A stretch of 64,000 bases of DNA from Acetobacter farinalis. GTDB taxonomy: Bacteria; Pseudomonadota; Alphaproteobacteria; Acetobacterales; Acetobacteraceae. The notes under the pieces are model-generated. The model did no database searches. It had not been told where the DNA came from and saw only the letters and a list, made by a program, of their open reading frames with translations. Location: contig NZ_WOTF01000001.1 in the NCBI RefSeq assembly GCF_011516935.1, positions 496,001 to 560,000 on the forward strand, written 5' to 3'. The position numbers were made by a program, and so were the translations under genes. Shown in pieces: positions 9,795 to 17,153 of the stretch (positions are counted from its first letter, which is position 1; each line of letters opens with the position of its first letter).

Positions 9795-10637
9795 ATGGTG
9801 TCCTCCGTAAAAGGAGAAAAACCGACCCGTTTTGGAACGGGAGAGGAACAATCCTTTTCCTCCACCGGCCCAACAGGGCACCGGCAGCGGATGCGCACGC
9901 GGGTGCTGACAGCCGGAGCGGGGTCTCTGGCGGATTATGAACTGCTGGAAATGCTGCTTTTCCCCGGCGTGCCCCGGCGGGATACAAAACCGCTGGCCAA
10001 GGCGCTGATTACCCATTTCGGCTCTCTGGCGGCCGTGCTGGAAGCCCCTGCGGAGGCGCTGAAGGCGGCCGGGGCCACACGGGCCAATGCAGAACTGCTG
10101 GAGCTTGTGCCTCTGGCGGCGGACCGTCTGGCGGCCCCAAAGGCCCCCGTGCGGACTGACCTTGGAAGCTGGGATAAGCTGCTGGCCTATTGCGCGGCGC
10201 ATCTGGCCCATGCGCCCACCAGCTTTCTGCATGTGCTGTTTCTGGACAGCCGAAACCAGTTGCTGGCCGATGAACGCTTCAAGACGGGAGAGCGGTTTGA
10301 AACAGAGGGAAATCCGGCCCCTGAGGGGATGAGCGCGCCCCCACCGGCCTGCGTGCAGGGAGGTGCTCAGGTAGGGCTGGAAAAGGAGCGGATTCCCGTG
10401 CCTCAGCTTGTCTCCTCCATCATGCAGCGGGCGCTGGCGCTGCATGCCTGTTCCCTGATTACCGTGCGGCTGGCCGGGGCGGATGTGCAGCCTGACCGCC
10501 AGCTCCTGCATGATGCGCCGCTGGTGCAGGCGTTGCTCCATTCCGCCCCCCTGCTGGCCGTGACCATGCATGATCATGTGGTGCTGAAAGGCCGCCGCTG
10601 GCGGAGCTTCCGGCATCTGGAGCAGCAGGGATGGTAA
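9795..10637 (+). CDS. RadC paralogue with degenerate JAB/MPN motif
   Basis: A 280-residue RadC (UPF0758) family member. The N-terminal helix-hairpin-helix half is well kept (RTRVLTAGAGSLADYELLEMLLF, written in parts: RVLTAG, LADYELLEMLL, FGSLAAVLEA), and so are LHVLFLDSRNQLLADE and the distal HDHVVLKG. The catalytic metal motif is gone: where RadC has HNHPSGD this copy reads VRLAGADVQPD, without either histidine. About 35 residues rich in glycine and proline are inserted just before the former active-site region. GGAG seven bases before ATG 9795 supports the start. Its stop overlaps the next radC start (ATGGTAA), so the pair is translated together. A structural or DNA-binding role is possible; a metalloprotease-like role is not. 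Confidence 0.85.
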   Translation: MVSSVKGEKPTRFGTGEEQSFSSTGPTGHRQRMRTRVLTAGAGSLADYELLEMLLFPGVPRRDTKPLAKALITHFGSLAAVLEAPAEALKAAGATRANAELLELVPLAADRLAAPKAPVRTDLGSWDKLLAYCAAHLAHAPTSFLHVLFLDSRNQLLADERFKTGERFETEGNPAPEGMSAPPPACVQGGAQVGLEKERIPVPQLVSSIMQRALALHACSLITVRLAGADVQPDRQLLHDAPLVQALLHSAPLLAVTMHDHVVLKGRRWRSFRHLEQQGW

Positions 10638-11404
10638 GCCGCCGCTCAAAGGCAAAACGGAGCACAGCAGAGGCCGGGCTGGCCGATATGGCGGGCTTCA
10701 CGCTCAGCACGCTGGATGCGCAGCCTGCGCACTCTGTGCCGATGCCGCCCCTGATGTCTGGTCTGGCGGAGGTGGGGCTGTTTATTGGCGATGTGGTGGA
10801 AGACCAGAGCATTCTGGCCCGACTGATTGCGCTGGTGGCCCCCCGGCATCCCGATGCGGGCACACTGGCGGCCTCTCTGCTCCGGCGCTTCGGGTCTCTG
10901 GCGGCCCTGCTCTCAGCGTCTGAGCAGGAGATGCAGGAGGTGTTGGGAAAGGCTCCGGCCCTGCATGTTGCGCTGCGGCTGGTGCAGGAAGCCGGGCTGC
11001 GGCTGCACCGTGTGCGGCTCAAGCGCACAGGCGTGCTGGCCGACCGTGCCCAGTTGAAAGCCTATCTCAGCGCCATGCTGGCGCATGAGGTGGTGGAGCA
11101 GGTGCGCGTGCTGTTTCTGGATGCCCGCCATCATCTGCTGGCGGATGAAATGCTGGGGCGTGGGACCGTGGACCACACTCCCGTCTACCCGCGGGAGGTG
11201 GTGCGGCGCGCTCTGGAACTTCAGGCGGAGGTTCTTGTGCTGGTGCACAATCATCCCAGTGGGGACCCATCTCCCTCACAGGATGATATTCTCATGACAC
11301 AGCGCATTGCGCAGGCCGCCACCCTTATGGGGATTACCATCTGGGATCACGTGATTGTCGGCGGCGGCCAGCTTTTGAGCCTGAAAGAGGAAGGTCTGTT
11401 TTAA
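10631..11404 (+). CDS. radC: RadC family protein (JAB/MPN), intact motif
   Basis: A 257-residue RadC protein with the JAB1/MPN metal-binding motif intact: an upstream YPREVVRRALEL, then VHNHPSGDPSPSQDD, then MGITIWDHVIVGGG. The N-terminal half is the RadC helix-hairpin-helix region (DAGTLAASLLRRFGSLAALL). The first 35 or so residues are basic and low in complexity. Family members are commonly linked with repair or natural transformation, but no enzymatic activity is firmly established. Start codon sits inside the stop region of the upstream radC-like gene with a seven-base overlap, so expression is coupled. It converges on purK with a 33-base gap. Confidence 0.9.
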   Translation: MVSRRSKAKRSTAEAGLADMAGFTLSTLDAQPAHSVPMPPLMSGLAEVGLFIGDVVEDQSILARLIALVAPRHPDAGTLAASLLRRFGSLAALLSASEQEMQEVLGKAPALHVALRLVQEAGLRLHRVRLKRTGVLADRAQLKAYLSAMLAHEVVEQVRVLFLDARHHLLADEMLGRGTVDHTPVYPREVVRRALELQAEVLVLVHNHPSGDPSPSQDDILMTQRIAQAATLMGITIWDHVIVGGGQLLSLKEEGLF

Positions 11405-11437
11405 GCCTGCCCGGTGTTGTTCCCGCAGGTGCGGTTT

Positions 11438-12625
11438 TCAGGCGCAGTCCTCTTCCTGTTCTTCCTCCGCCCGGGTGGCCAGCGGGCCGAGGGCATCCTG
11501 AATGCCCAATGCGCCGGGCAGGCTGCCACAGGGGAACAGGATGTTCACATGGCCCATTTTCCGGCCGTCACGGGCTTCTTCCTTGCCATATAAATGCGGG
11601 AGGAGGCCGGGTGTCGCCAGAATCTGGGGCCACAGGGCCATATCATCCGGGCCGACGAGGTTCTTCATCACGGCATCGGAATGCCGGATGGCGGGGGGCA
11701 GGGGCAGACCCGCCACGGCGCGGATATGCATTTCAAACTGGTCCGCCGGGCAGGCGTCCATGGTCCAGTGGCCGGAGTTATGCGGGCGCGGAGCCATTTC
11801 GTTCACCAGCAGGGCGCCGGAGCGGTCCAGGAACATTTCCACACCCAGAATGCCGACAAGATCCAGTTTTTCGGCAATGGTGATGGCGAGGGCCTGTGCC
11901 TGCTGCGCTGTTTCCTGCGGTACGGGAGCCGGGGCCAGCGTGAGATCCAGAATCCCGTCCCGATGATGATTGAGGCCGGGGGCGAAGCAGCGAGTCGTGC
12001 CGTCTGTACCGCGCACCACCATCACGCTGAGTTCGCAGGCGAAATCCACCATGCCTTCCGCCACCAGCGGGTGCGGAGCGAGGGAGGCAAAAGCCTCTTC
12101 CAGTTGGGCGGCCTCATAAACCCGCGCCTGTCCCTTGCCGTCATACCCGTTGCGGGTGGTTTTCAGGATGAAGGGAAAACCGAGCGCCTCTGCCGCGGCG
12201 TGCAGGGAGGCGTGGTCTGTCACGGCATGCCAGGGCGCCAGCGGGATTTCCGCGCTCGAGAGGAAGGTCTTTTCGGCCAGCCGGTCCTGACTGATGCGCA
12301 GAATGGCGCCGGAGGGGTGCACCGGGCAATGCTGTGCGAGGCAATCCAGCGCGTCAGCACTGATATTCTCGAATTCAAATGTGACGACATCCACCGCGCG
12401 GGCAAAGGCTTCCAGCGCCGTGTGATCCTCATACGCGCCGAGGGTTACGGCATGGGCAACCTGTGCGGCCGGGCCGTTTGCCTCCTGCGTGAGAATATGG
12501 GTGCGAAAGCCGAGCCTGGCGGCCGCCATGGCGGACATGCGGCCAAGCTGGCCACCACCGACAATACCAATAACAGCGTTCGGCCCGAGGCCGGACGAAG
12601 AAGAGCGGGAAGAGGAGGCTGACAT
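11438..12625 (-). CDS. purK: N5-carboxyaminoimidazole ribonucleotide synthase
   Basis: An ATP-grasp enzyme of purine synthesis that uses ATP and bicarbonate to turn AIR into N5-CAIR. The 395-residue protein starts with a serine-rich leader and then the GIVGGGQLGRMSAMAAARLG nucleotide-binding loop typical of PurK. KTTRNGYDGKGQ is the ATP-grasp loop, and LLVNEMAPRPHNSGHWT is the metal and substrate segment. It follows purE with a one-base TAATG overlap, so the two proteins that act in sequence are coupled. Confidence 0.95.
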   Translation of the reverse strand: MSASSSRSSSSGLGPNAVIGIVGGGQLGRMSAMAAARLGFRTHILTQEANGPAAQVAHAVTLGAYEDHTALEAFARAVDVVTFEFENISADALDCLAQHCPVHPSGAILRISQDRLAEKTFLSSAEIPLAPWHAVTDHASLHAAAEALGFPFILKTTRNGYDGKGQARVYEAAQLEEAFASLAPHPLVAEGMVDFACELSVMVVRGTDGTTRCFAPGLNHHRDGILDLTLAPAPVPQETAQQAQALAITIAEKLDLVGILGVEMFLDRSGALLVNEMAPRPHNSGHWTMDACPADQFEMHIRAVAGLPLPPAIRHSDAVMKNLVGPDDMALWPQILATPGLLPHLYGKEEARDGRKMGHVNILFPCGSLPGALGIQDALGPLATRAEEEQEEDCA

Positions 12626-13164
12626 TACTTTTTTTCAGAAAGCGGGGCGTTCGGGACGGAAGCAGTCTGCACAGCGCGCCATGCCTCCAGCTTTGCGGCC
12701 AGTTCCGGTTCCTGCAAGGCCAGAATGGAGGTGGCCAGAAGGGCGGCGTTTTTCGCGCCCGCAGCCCCGATGGCCAGTGTGCCAACGGGCACACCACCGG
12801 GCATCTGGACAATGGAGAGCAGGCTGTCCATGCCTTTCAGGGCGTGGGATTCAACAGGCACGCCCAGCACGGGCAGGCGTGTCCATGCGGCGCACATGCC
12901 GGGCAGATGGGCCGCCCCACCAGCGCCTGCAATAATCACGCACAGGCCGCGGCCTGCGGCAGTTCTGGCGTAGTCCGCCAGACGGTCCGGCGTGCGGTGT
13001 GCGGAGACAATCAGGGTTTCATGGGCAATGCCCATTTCTGTCAGGATGGCATCCGCATGGCGCATGGTCTCCCAGTCCGACTGGCTGCCCATGATAATGC
13101 CGACCTTCGGGGCAAGGTTTGCGTCCTGAATCGGGGTGGAGGGCAGGGGGGCGGTTTCGCTCAC
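12625..13164 (-). CDS. purE: N5-CAIR mutase, class I PurE
   Basis: PurE converts N5-CAIR to CAIR in the purine pathway. The 179-residue protein contains [16 protein letters not shown] and the [13 protein letters not shown] motif with the catalytic histidine, followed by [14 protein letters not shown]. These features mark the bacterial class I mutase rather than the class II carboxylase. The start codon is GTG at 13164 and I see no strong ribosome site in front of it. Operon with purK. Confidence 0.95.
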   Translation of the reverse strand: MSETAPLPSTPIQDANLAPKVGIIMGSQSDWETMRHADAILTEMGIAHETLIVSAHRTPDRLADYARTAAGRGLCVIIAGAGGAAHLPGMCAAWTRLPVLGVPVESHALKGMDSLLSIVQMPGGVPVGTLAIGAAGAKNAALLATSILALQEPELAAKLEAWRAVQTASVPNAPLSEKK

Positions 13165-13194
13165 GGTGATGCACTATCCGGTTGTAGAAAAAGG

Positions 13195-13401
13195 TCAGGC
13201 AATATCGTCGGGGATCAGTTCGCTTTCAAGCCGTGTAATTCTGTCACGGAGCAGTAATTTACGTTTTTTCAGTCTTTGAAGCTGTAACTGGTCTGTCAGG
13301 ACGCTTCCATCGGTCAGCCGACTGATGATGGTATCAAGATCACGATGTTCACTGCGGAGTTCATGGAGCTGGCCGAGTAGTGAATCGCGGTCTTTCAGCA
13401 T
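13195..13401 (-). CDS. DUF465 (YdcH-like) small coiled-coil protein
   Basis: A 68-residue protein made of two charged helices (LGQLHELRSEHRDLDTIIS and LQLQRLKKRKLLLRDRITRLE), the pattern of the DUF465/YdcH family. Function is not established for the family. The frame stays open upstream to 13593, but AGGAG lies just before ATG 13401 and family length fits that start. It is transcribed away from a second DUF465 gene 250 bases off, and reads toward purE. Confidence 0.8.
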   Translation of the reverse strand: MLKDRDSLLGQLHELRSEHRDLDTIISRLTDGSVLTDQLQLQRLKKRKLLLRDRITRLESELIPDDIA

Positions 13402-13653
13402 GGTGCTTTCTCTCTCCTGCGTGGCGGGTGGACCGGCTGTGCACCGGCGTTTGCCGTGTGCTTCTCCAGAGTCCTGCCAGAACGTGCGGCCTTCAGTCTT
13501 GCGCATGCGTGGCACGGAGGCCAGCGGCAAAAAAAGAAATTTCAGATATGTTTCGAATGCATGCCTGAATTGTCGGGATTGTGAAAATAACATGAAAAAA
13601 CGCGGAGAGAGTGCGCTAGCGTGAGGAGACCATCAACCGAATGGAGGCAGTCA

Positions 13654-13818
13654 ATGACCTACCAGTCCAGGATTGAGAGTCTTAAGTCCCGCCACTCACG
13701 GATCGACAAGCAGATCTCTTCGGAAGGTGGGCGACCCAAGCCAGATGAACGTGTTCTGATGTGTCTCAAATTGCAGAAGCTGCGCATCAAGGAAGAAATA
13801 GAGCGCCTTTCTGCCTGA
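13654..13818 (+). CDS. DUF465-like small protein
   Basis: A 54-residue basic helical protein (SRIESLKSRHSRIDKQIS, then LKLQKLRIKEEIERL), again the two-helix DUF465 pattern but shorter than its divergent neighbour. GGAGG seven bases before ATG 13654 gives a clear ribosome site; in-frame starts at 13621 and nearby lack that support. Role unknown. Confidence 0.75.
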   Translation: MTYQSRIESLKSRHSRIDKQISSEGGRPKPDERVLMCLKLQKLRIKEEIERLSA

Positions 13819-13954
13819 GCCATGGCCCGCTTTTTGGCCCTGTGTCAGGGCAAGGCGGGCTTTCTCTCCTCTCTGCTGACGAAGAGAGTTTCCGAAAATC
13901 GCCGGAAAGACTGCCAGAAAGGCGGTCAACAAAAGTGAGTATCATTCTGGCCTG

Positions 13955-13988
13955 AAAAGGACACTGGCCAGCGCAAGGCTGGCCAGTG
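13955..13988 (-). terminator. Hairpin terminator after trcR
   Basis: An 11-bp perfect stem (13962-13972 with 13978-13988) and a 5-base loop, followed on the minus strand by a short T-rich tract. It lies 8 bases past the trcR stop. The T run is only four long, so termination may be partial. Confidence 0.7.
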
Positions 13989-13996
13989 CGCGAGGA

Positions 13997-14608
13997 TTAC
14001 TCTTCGCCTTCGGCGTGTTCCATCGCACCCATCATATCCGCAATATCCAGCGGCGGCGGCTGAGGAATTTCCTGCCCGTCGCGCTCCAGACGTGCCGTGG
14101 CGGCATTGACTGCGGCGTTCAGGTCCATCTGGCTGCACAGGCCGATGGTCACCGGGTCGCGCGGTTTGATGTTCGGCGTGTTCCAGTGCTGCTTGTCTCG
14201 CACTTTGGCAATGGTGTCTTTCGTGGTGCCCAGCAGTTTGACAATCTGAAGATCATTCAGCTGCGGGAAGTTGCGCAGCAGGAACGCAATCCCATCCGGA
14301 CGATCATGCCGTTTGGCAACAGGCGTATAGCGTGCGCCCTTGGAGCGGCGCTTGACCGGGTTGCTGGTAGCCAGAATTTTCAGCCGTGCGTCCGGGTTGG
14401 CCTCGCAGCGGTGAATTTCTTCCAGCTTGAGCTGGTGGTTGGCAACGGGGTCATACCCCACAATGCCCTGAGCAACCTCACCATCGGCAATAGCCTGCAC
14501 TTCCAGAGGGTGCATGCCGCAAAACTCGGCAATCTGAGTAAAGCTCAGGGCGGTTTTTTCAATCAGCCACACGGCGGTGGCCTTGGGCATCAGCGGTAAG
14601 GTCGTCAT
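13997..14608 (-). CDS. trcR: Cell-cycle transcriptional regulator TrcR (DUF1013)
   Basis: A 203-residue protein of the DUF1013/TrcR family, known almost only from Alphaproteobacteria and linked there to RNA polymerase and cell-cycle control. It begins LPLMPKATAVWLIEKTALSF, with the helix-turn-helix-like FTQIAEFCGMHPLEVQAIADG next, and a second motif around LNDLQIVKLLGTTKDTIAKVRDKQHWN. ATG 14608 has a GGAAG element nearby and matches the usual family N-terminus; upstream in-frame starts to 14740 do not. A hairpin terminator follows. Confidence 0.88.
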   Translation of the reverse strand: MTTLPLMPKATAVWLIEKTALSFTQIAEFCGMHPLEVQAIADGEVAQGIVGYDPVANHQLKLEEIHRCEANPDARLKILATSNPVKRRSKGARYTPVAKRHDRPDGIAFLLRNFPQLNDLQIVKLLGTTKDTIAKVRDKQHWNTPNIKPRDPVTIGLCSQMDLNAAVNAATARLERDGQEIPQPPPLDIADMMGAMEHAEGEE

Positions 14609-14815
14609 TGCTTCCATCCTGTCGGTCGGTCGGCGCTTGCGCAGGCACCGGAGAAACTGGACGGTCCGGAAACCATTCCGAAAGCCCGCGTGCCTGCCGG
14701 CGCGCATCTGTGGCGACGATATGGGGGGAGCGTCCCTCACAGGTCAAGCAGCAAATGTGCTCATTGGAAAAAGGAGGAACCGGGGTTCCTCCTTTTCCCG
14801 CTCTTTAACGCGTGA

Positions 14816-15355
14816 TTACGCCGCGGCCGCGGCGGGCTGGGTGCCGGTGGCTGTTGGCGGGATGGCCTCACCCGGAGTGCCGGAACGCTCCGTGTGCGCC
14901 TCCGGCCCGGAGAAGCTGCCGGCGAGAGTGCCGGAAGAGCTGGAGGATACGGGGATACGGCGGGGCTTGAGGGCTTCCGGCACGATCTGGCGAACAGAAA
15001 TGCGCAGGAGTCCGTTATTCATGTCGGCACCGGTTACTTCCACATGGTCCGCCAGCGCAAAGCGGCGTTCAAAGGCGCGGCGCGCAATCCCGCGATACAG
15101 GATTTCCCCTTCGTTCTGCGGTTCACTGACCCGGCCGGACACGACAAGCGTGTTATCCTGCACAACCAGTTCAATATCATCGGGGCCAAAGCCCGCCACA
15201 GCCATGGTCAGCGCGTAACGGTCGCTCCCCGTTTTGGCGATATCGTAAGGCGGGTAGCTCGGGCTGGCGGTGGTGCGGGCGGCTGTATCCATAACCTGCG
15301 CCAGCCGGTCAAACCCGATGGCGCTGCGGAACAGCGGTGCAAAATCGTAACTCAT
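14816..15355 (-). CDS. Small heat shock protein, Hsp20 family
   Basis: An ATP-independent holdase chaperone of the IbpA/Hsp20 family, 179 residues. It starts with the FAPLFRSAIGFDRL motif common to class A bacterial sHSPs. The alpha-crystallin domain runs from about residue 34 to 130 (AGFGPDDIELVVQDNTLVVSG, in parts), including GILYRGIARRAFERRF. The C-terminal tail is unusually rich in serine, glycine and alanine and lacks an obvious IxI motif. GAGGAGG lies 10 bases before the ATG and is embedded in a ROSE-like hairpin, so heat-controlled translation is likely. Confidence 0.93.
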   Translation of the reverse strand: MSYDFAPLFRSAIGFDRLAQVMDTAARTTASPSYPPYDIAKTGSDRYALTMAVAGFGPDDIELVVQDNTLVVSGRVSEPQNEGEILYRGIARRAFERRFALADHVEVTGADMNNGLLRISVRQIVPEALKPRRIPVSSSSSGTLAGSFSGPEAHTERSGTPGEAIPPTATGTQPAAAAA

Positions 15356-15424
15356 GGTTCAAAAACCTCCTCGTTCAGCAAGGTCTTGCCGTGATGCGCC
15401 CCCTTGAGGCGGGCTGCAGCGGCA
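15356..15424 (-). promoter_or_regulatory. ROSE-like RNA thermometer in hsp20 leader
   Basis: Read on the minus strand, the 5' leader folds as two hairpins. The distal one closes with TGCCG/CGGCA (15387-15391 with 15420-15424) around a GCCC/GGGC stem. The proximal one pairs AAGACCUU and CU, with a bulged G inside a UUGCU motif, against the Shine-Dalgarno AGGAGGUUUU (15362-15387 region). A UYGCU motif opposing the SD with an unpaired G is the hallmark of ROSE elements that control alphaproteobacterial hsp20 genes. The fold is by hand, not by a program. Confidence 0.72.
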
Positions 15425-15476
15425 GGGTGAAGAGGAAAGCCCCGGTATTGGGCACTTGCCTCTGGGCTAAACGTGG

Positions 15477-15509
15477 AAAACCCCGCCCCCTGTTTCAAGG
15501 GGCGGGGTT
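15477..15509 (-). terminator. Rho-independent terminator after rpmE
   Basis: A GC-rich 11-bp perfect stem (15479-15489 with 15499-15509) and 9-base loop, followed on the minus strand by TTTT. It lies between rpmE and the hsp20 leader. Confidence 0.82.
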
Positions 15510-15555
15510 CCGGATTTTTCAACCAGTCTGATCAAGTCAGTCCGGGAAAGGGGGA

Positions 15556-15786
15556 TCAGCCCTTTGCGCGCGTGCCGATGCCAGCAAAGCGCTTGTTGAA
15601 CTTCGCAACCTGACCCCCGGTGTCCATCATACGCTGCACGCCAGTCCATGCCGGGTGAGACTTCGTGTCCACGTCCAGACGGAGCGTGTCACCAGCCTTG
15701 CCGGTGCAGGAGCGGGTTTTGTATTCGGTGCCATCGGTCATGATGACGGTGATTTCGTGGTAGTCAGGGTGAATGCCGGGTTTCAT
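15556..15786 (-). CDS. rpmE: 50S ribosomal protein L31, zinc-independent type
   Basis: A 76-residue ribosomal protein of the large subunit. The family core is clear ([32 protein letters not shown]). The four zinc-binding cysteines of C+ type L31 are absent: the positions read TVIMTDG and DVDTKSHP instead of CxC and CxxC, so this is a C-minus form. ATG 15786 has GGAAAG about 8 bases upstream and gives the usual N-terminus, so the start at 15807 is rejected. Confidence 0.95.
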   Translation of the reverse strand: MKPGIHPDYHEITVIMTDGTEYKTRSCTGKAGDTLRLDVDTKSHPAWTGVQRMMDTGGQVAKFNKRFAGIGTRAKG

Positions 15787-15829
15787 ATGTTGCGTCTTTC
15801 CGTTCAAAAGGCTGTCCCGATACCGACCG

Positions 15830-15855
15830 GGCTATGCGTGCGAGTGCGTATAGCC
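15830..15855 (-). other. Stem-loop in rpmE leader
   Basis: A 9-bp stem (15830-15838 with 15847-15855, one wobble pair) with an 8-base loop, about 45 bases upstream of the rpmE start on the minus strand. It could be part of an autoregulatory L31 leader or a dyad operator. No T run follows, so it is not a simple terminator. Confidence 0.4.
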
Positions 15856-16056
15856 GTCTGTGCAGGAGGGATCAACAACTCATGCAGTCTTCCGGGCCGC
15901 TTTTGGTCTGAACAGGCACAAAATCTGCGTTGATGCGGCTGTAAAAGCACGTCTGGTGAGGAATCACCACGAATCGTTGCGGTTTGGACTTGTTAAAAAG
16001 GGTTCATACTGGATAAAGAGCAGATATTCTGCCTGCGAATAAGGATAAGACAACTT

Positions 16057-16515
16057 ATGGCCGACATTAAATCTCATGTGCACACCCCCGGCTGGGTGGG
16101 CGAATTCCGTGCGTTTATCATGCGCGGCAATGTTATTGATCTGGCCGTTGGTGTCATCATCGGTGCGGCTTTCACGGCCATTGTGAACAGTCTGGTGAAG
16201 GATATTTTTAACCCGCTGCTCGGCCTGATCATTGGCGGGATTGATTTTTCCAATCTTTTCATCACGCTGAAGGGCGAACACTTCGCCACTCTGGCGGAAG
16301 CCCAGAAAGCGGGTGCCGTCACGCTGAACCTTGGCCTGTTCATCAATGCGGTTATCCAGTTCCTGATCATGGCGCTGGTGATTTTCTGGTTCGTGAAGAT
16401 TCTGAGCCGCCTGCACACACAGCAGGAAGCAGCACCTGCCGCACCGCCGGAACCCACCAAAACGGAAATCCTGCTTGAGCAGATCCGTGATGAACTGGCA
16501 GCCCGCAAGGTCTGA
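16057..16515 (+). CDS. mscL: Large-conductance mechanosensitive channel
   Basis: An inner-membrane tension-gated channel that releases solutes on hypo-osmotic shock. The 152-residue protein has the typical FRAFIMRGNVIDLAVGVIIG-like first helix (here EFRAFIMRGNVIDLAVGVII), the periplasmic loop, the second helix NAVIQFLIMALVIFWFVK and a cytoplasmic C-terminal helix rich in alanine and proline. AAGGATAAG lies upstream of ATG 16057. It is transcribed away from rpmE across a 270-base gap that also carries the rpmE leader. Confidence 0.96.
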   Translation: MADIKSHVHTPGWVGEFRAFIMRGNVIDLAVGVIIGAAFTAIVNSLVKDIFNPLLGLIIGGIDFSNLFITLKGEHFATLAEAQKAGAVTLNLGLFINAVIQFLIMALVIFWFVKILSRLHTQQEAAPAAPPEPTKTEILLEQIRDELAARKV

Positions 16516-16663
16516 CAGCGCTCTGGCTGAGCAGTCTGGTCAAAGCCAGTCTGCGCAGTGCTGGTCTGGTTCGTCAGGCCAGAGCTGATGCGGTCTCCCT
16601 GATGCGCTTTTTGGGGCGCTGAGGGGATTTCCCGGAAAGACAGATATGGGGTAGGCTCGTTTC

Positions 16664-17029
16664 ATGACGCGTCCCGTATCTGGATTTCCGGTTTTTTTTC
16701 GTCTGGTGGCCGGGCTTGCGGGCCTTGTGGCTCTGGCAGGCTGCCAGTCTTCCGCCGGCATGGTGGCCATAAACCCCACCCCCCGCACACTGATGTACAG
16801 CTATATTATTGCCAACGGTATGGCCCGGGGGCAGGTCATGTCCGGCGGTGTGCCGTCCGGGCGGCTGCTTCAGCTTGTTGATGCGGATCGTGCGGCTCTG
16901 GCGGCAATCCTGACGGCGGAGCAGAGCCCGTCCGGCGCAGGGATGCAGAATGCGGGTCGGGCCATGGAAAATTTTCTGGCCGTGATTGAGCAGCCAGATC
17001 CTGCGCCTCCTTCAGTTGTGCGGCGCTAG
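16664..17029 (+). CDS. Small putative lipoprotein, function unknown
   Basis: A 121-residue protein with a type II signal peptide: a short basic start, a hydrophobic stretch and the lipobox LVALAGC ending at about residue 27. The mature part is about 95 residues, with a helical region (YIIANGMARGQV and DADRAALAAIL) and a short proline-containing tail. I do not recognise the family. It stands alone, followed by a strong bidirectional terminator shared with secF. Confidence 0.65.
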   Translation: MTRPVSGFPVFFRLVAGLAGLVALAGCQSSAGMVAINPTPRTLMYSYIIANGMARGQVMSGGVPSGRLLQLVDADRAALAAILTAEQSPSGAGMQNAGRAMENFLAVIEQPDPAPPSVVRR

Positions 17030-17088
17030 AGGTTCTCCAGAACGCGGCCTGACGAGGCGTTTTCCCGCTTTTCGATTCTCCACCGATA

Positions 17089-17125
17089 AAAAAGCGTTCC
17101 GAGCAGAGGGTGCGGAACGCTTTTT
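17089..17125. terminator. Bidirectional terminator between lipoprotein gene and secF
   Basis: A 12-bp perfect stem (17089-17100 with 17114-17125) whose ends are A5 on one side and T5 on the other, with a 13-base loop. It can stop transcription from both converging genes. Confidence 0.93.
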
Positions 17126-17153
17126 CGTGTGAGCGGATGTGGTGTGCGGCCGA

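Noticed and set aside
9741-10655. Open frame extending the helicase N-terminus by about 305 residues
   Set aside because: The extension is antisense to the RadC-like gene and has no helicase similarity; ATG 9740 begins the conserved protein.
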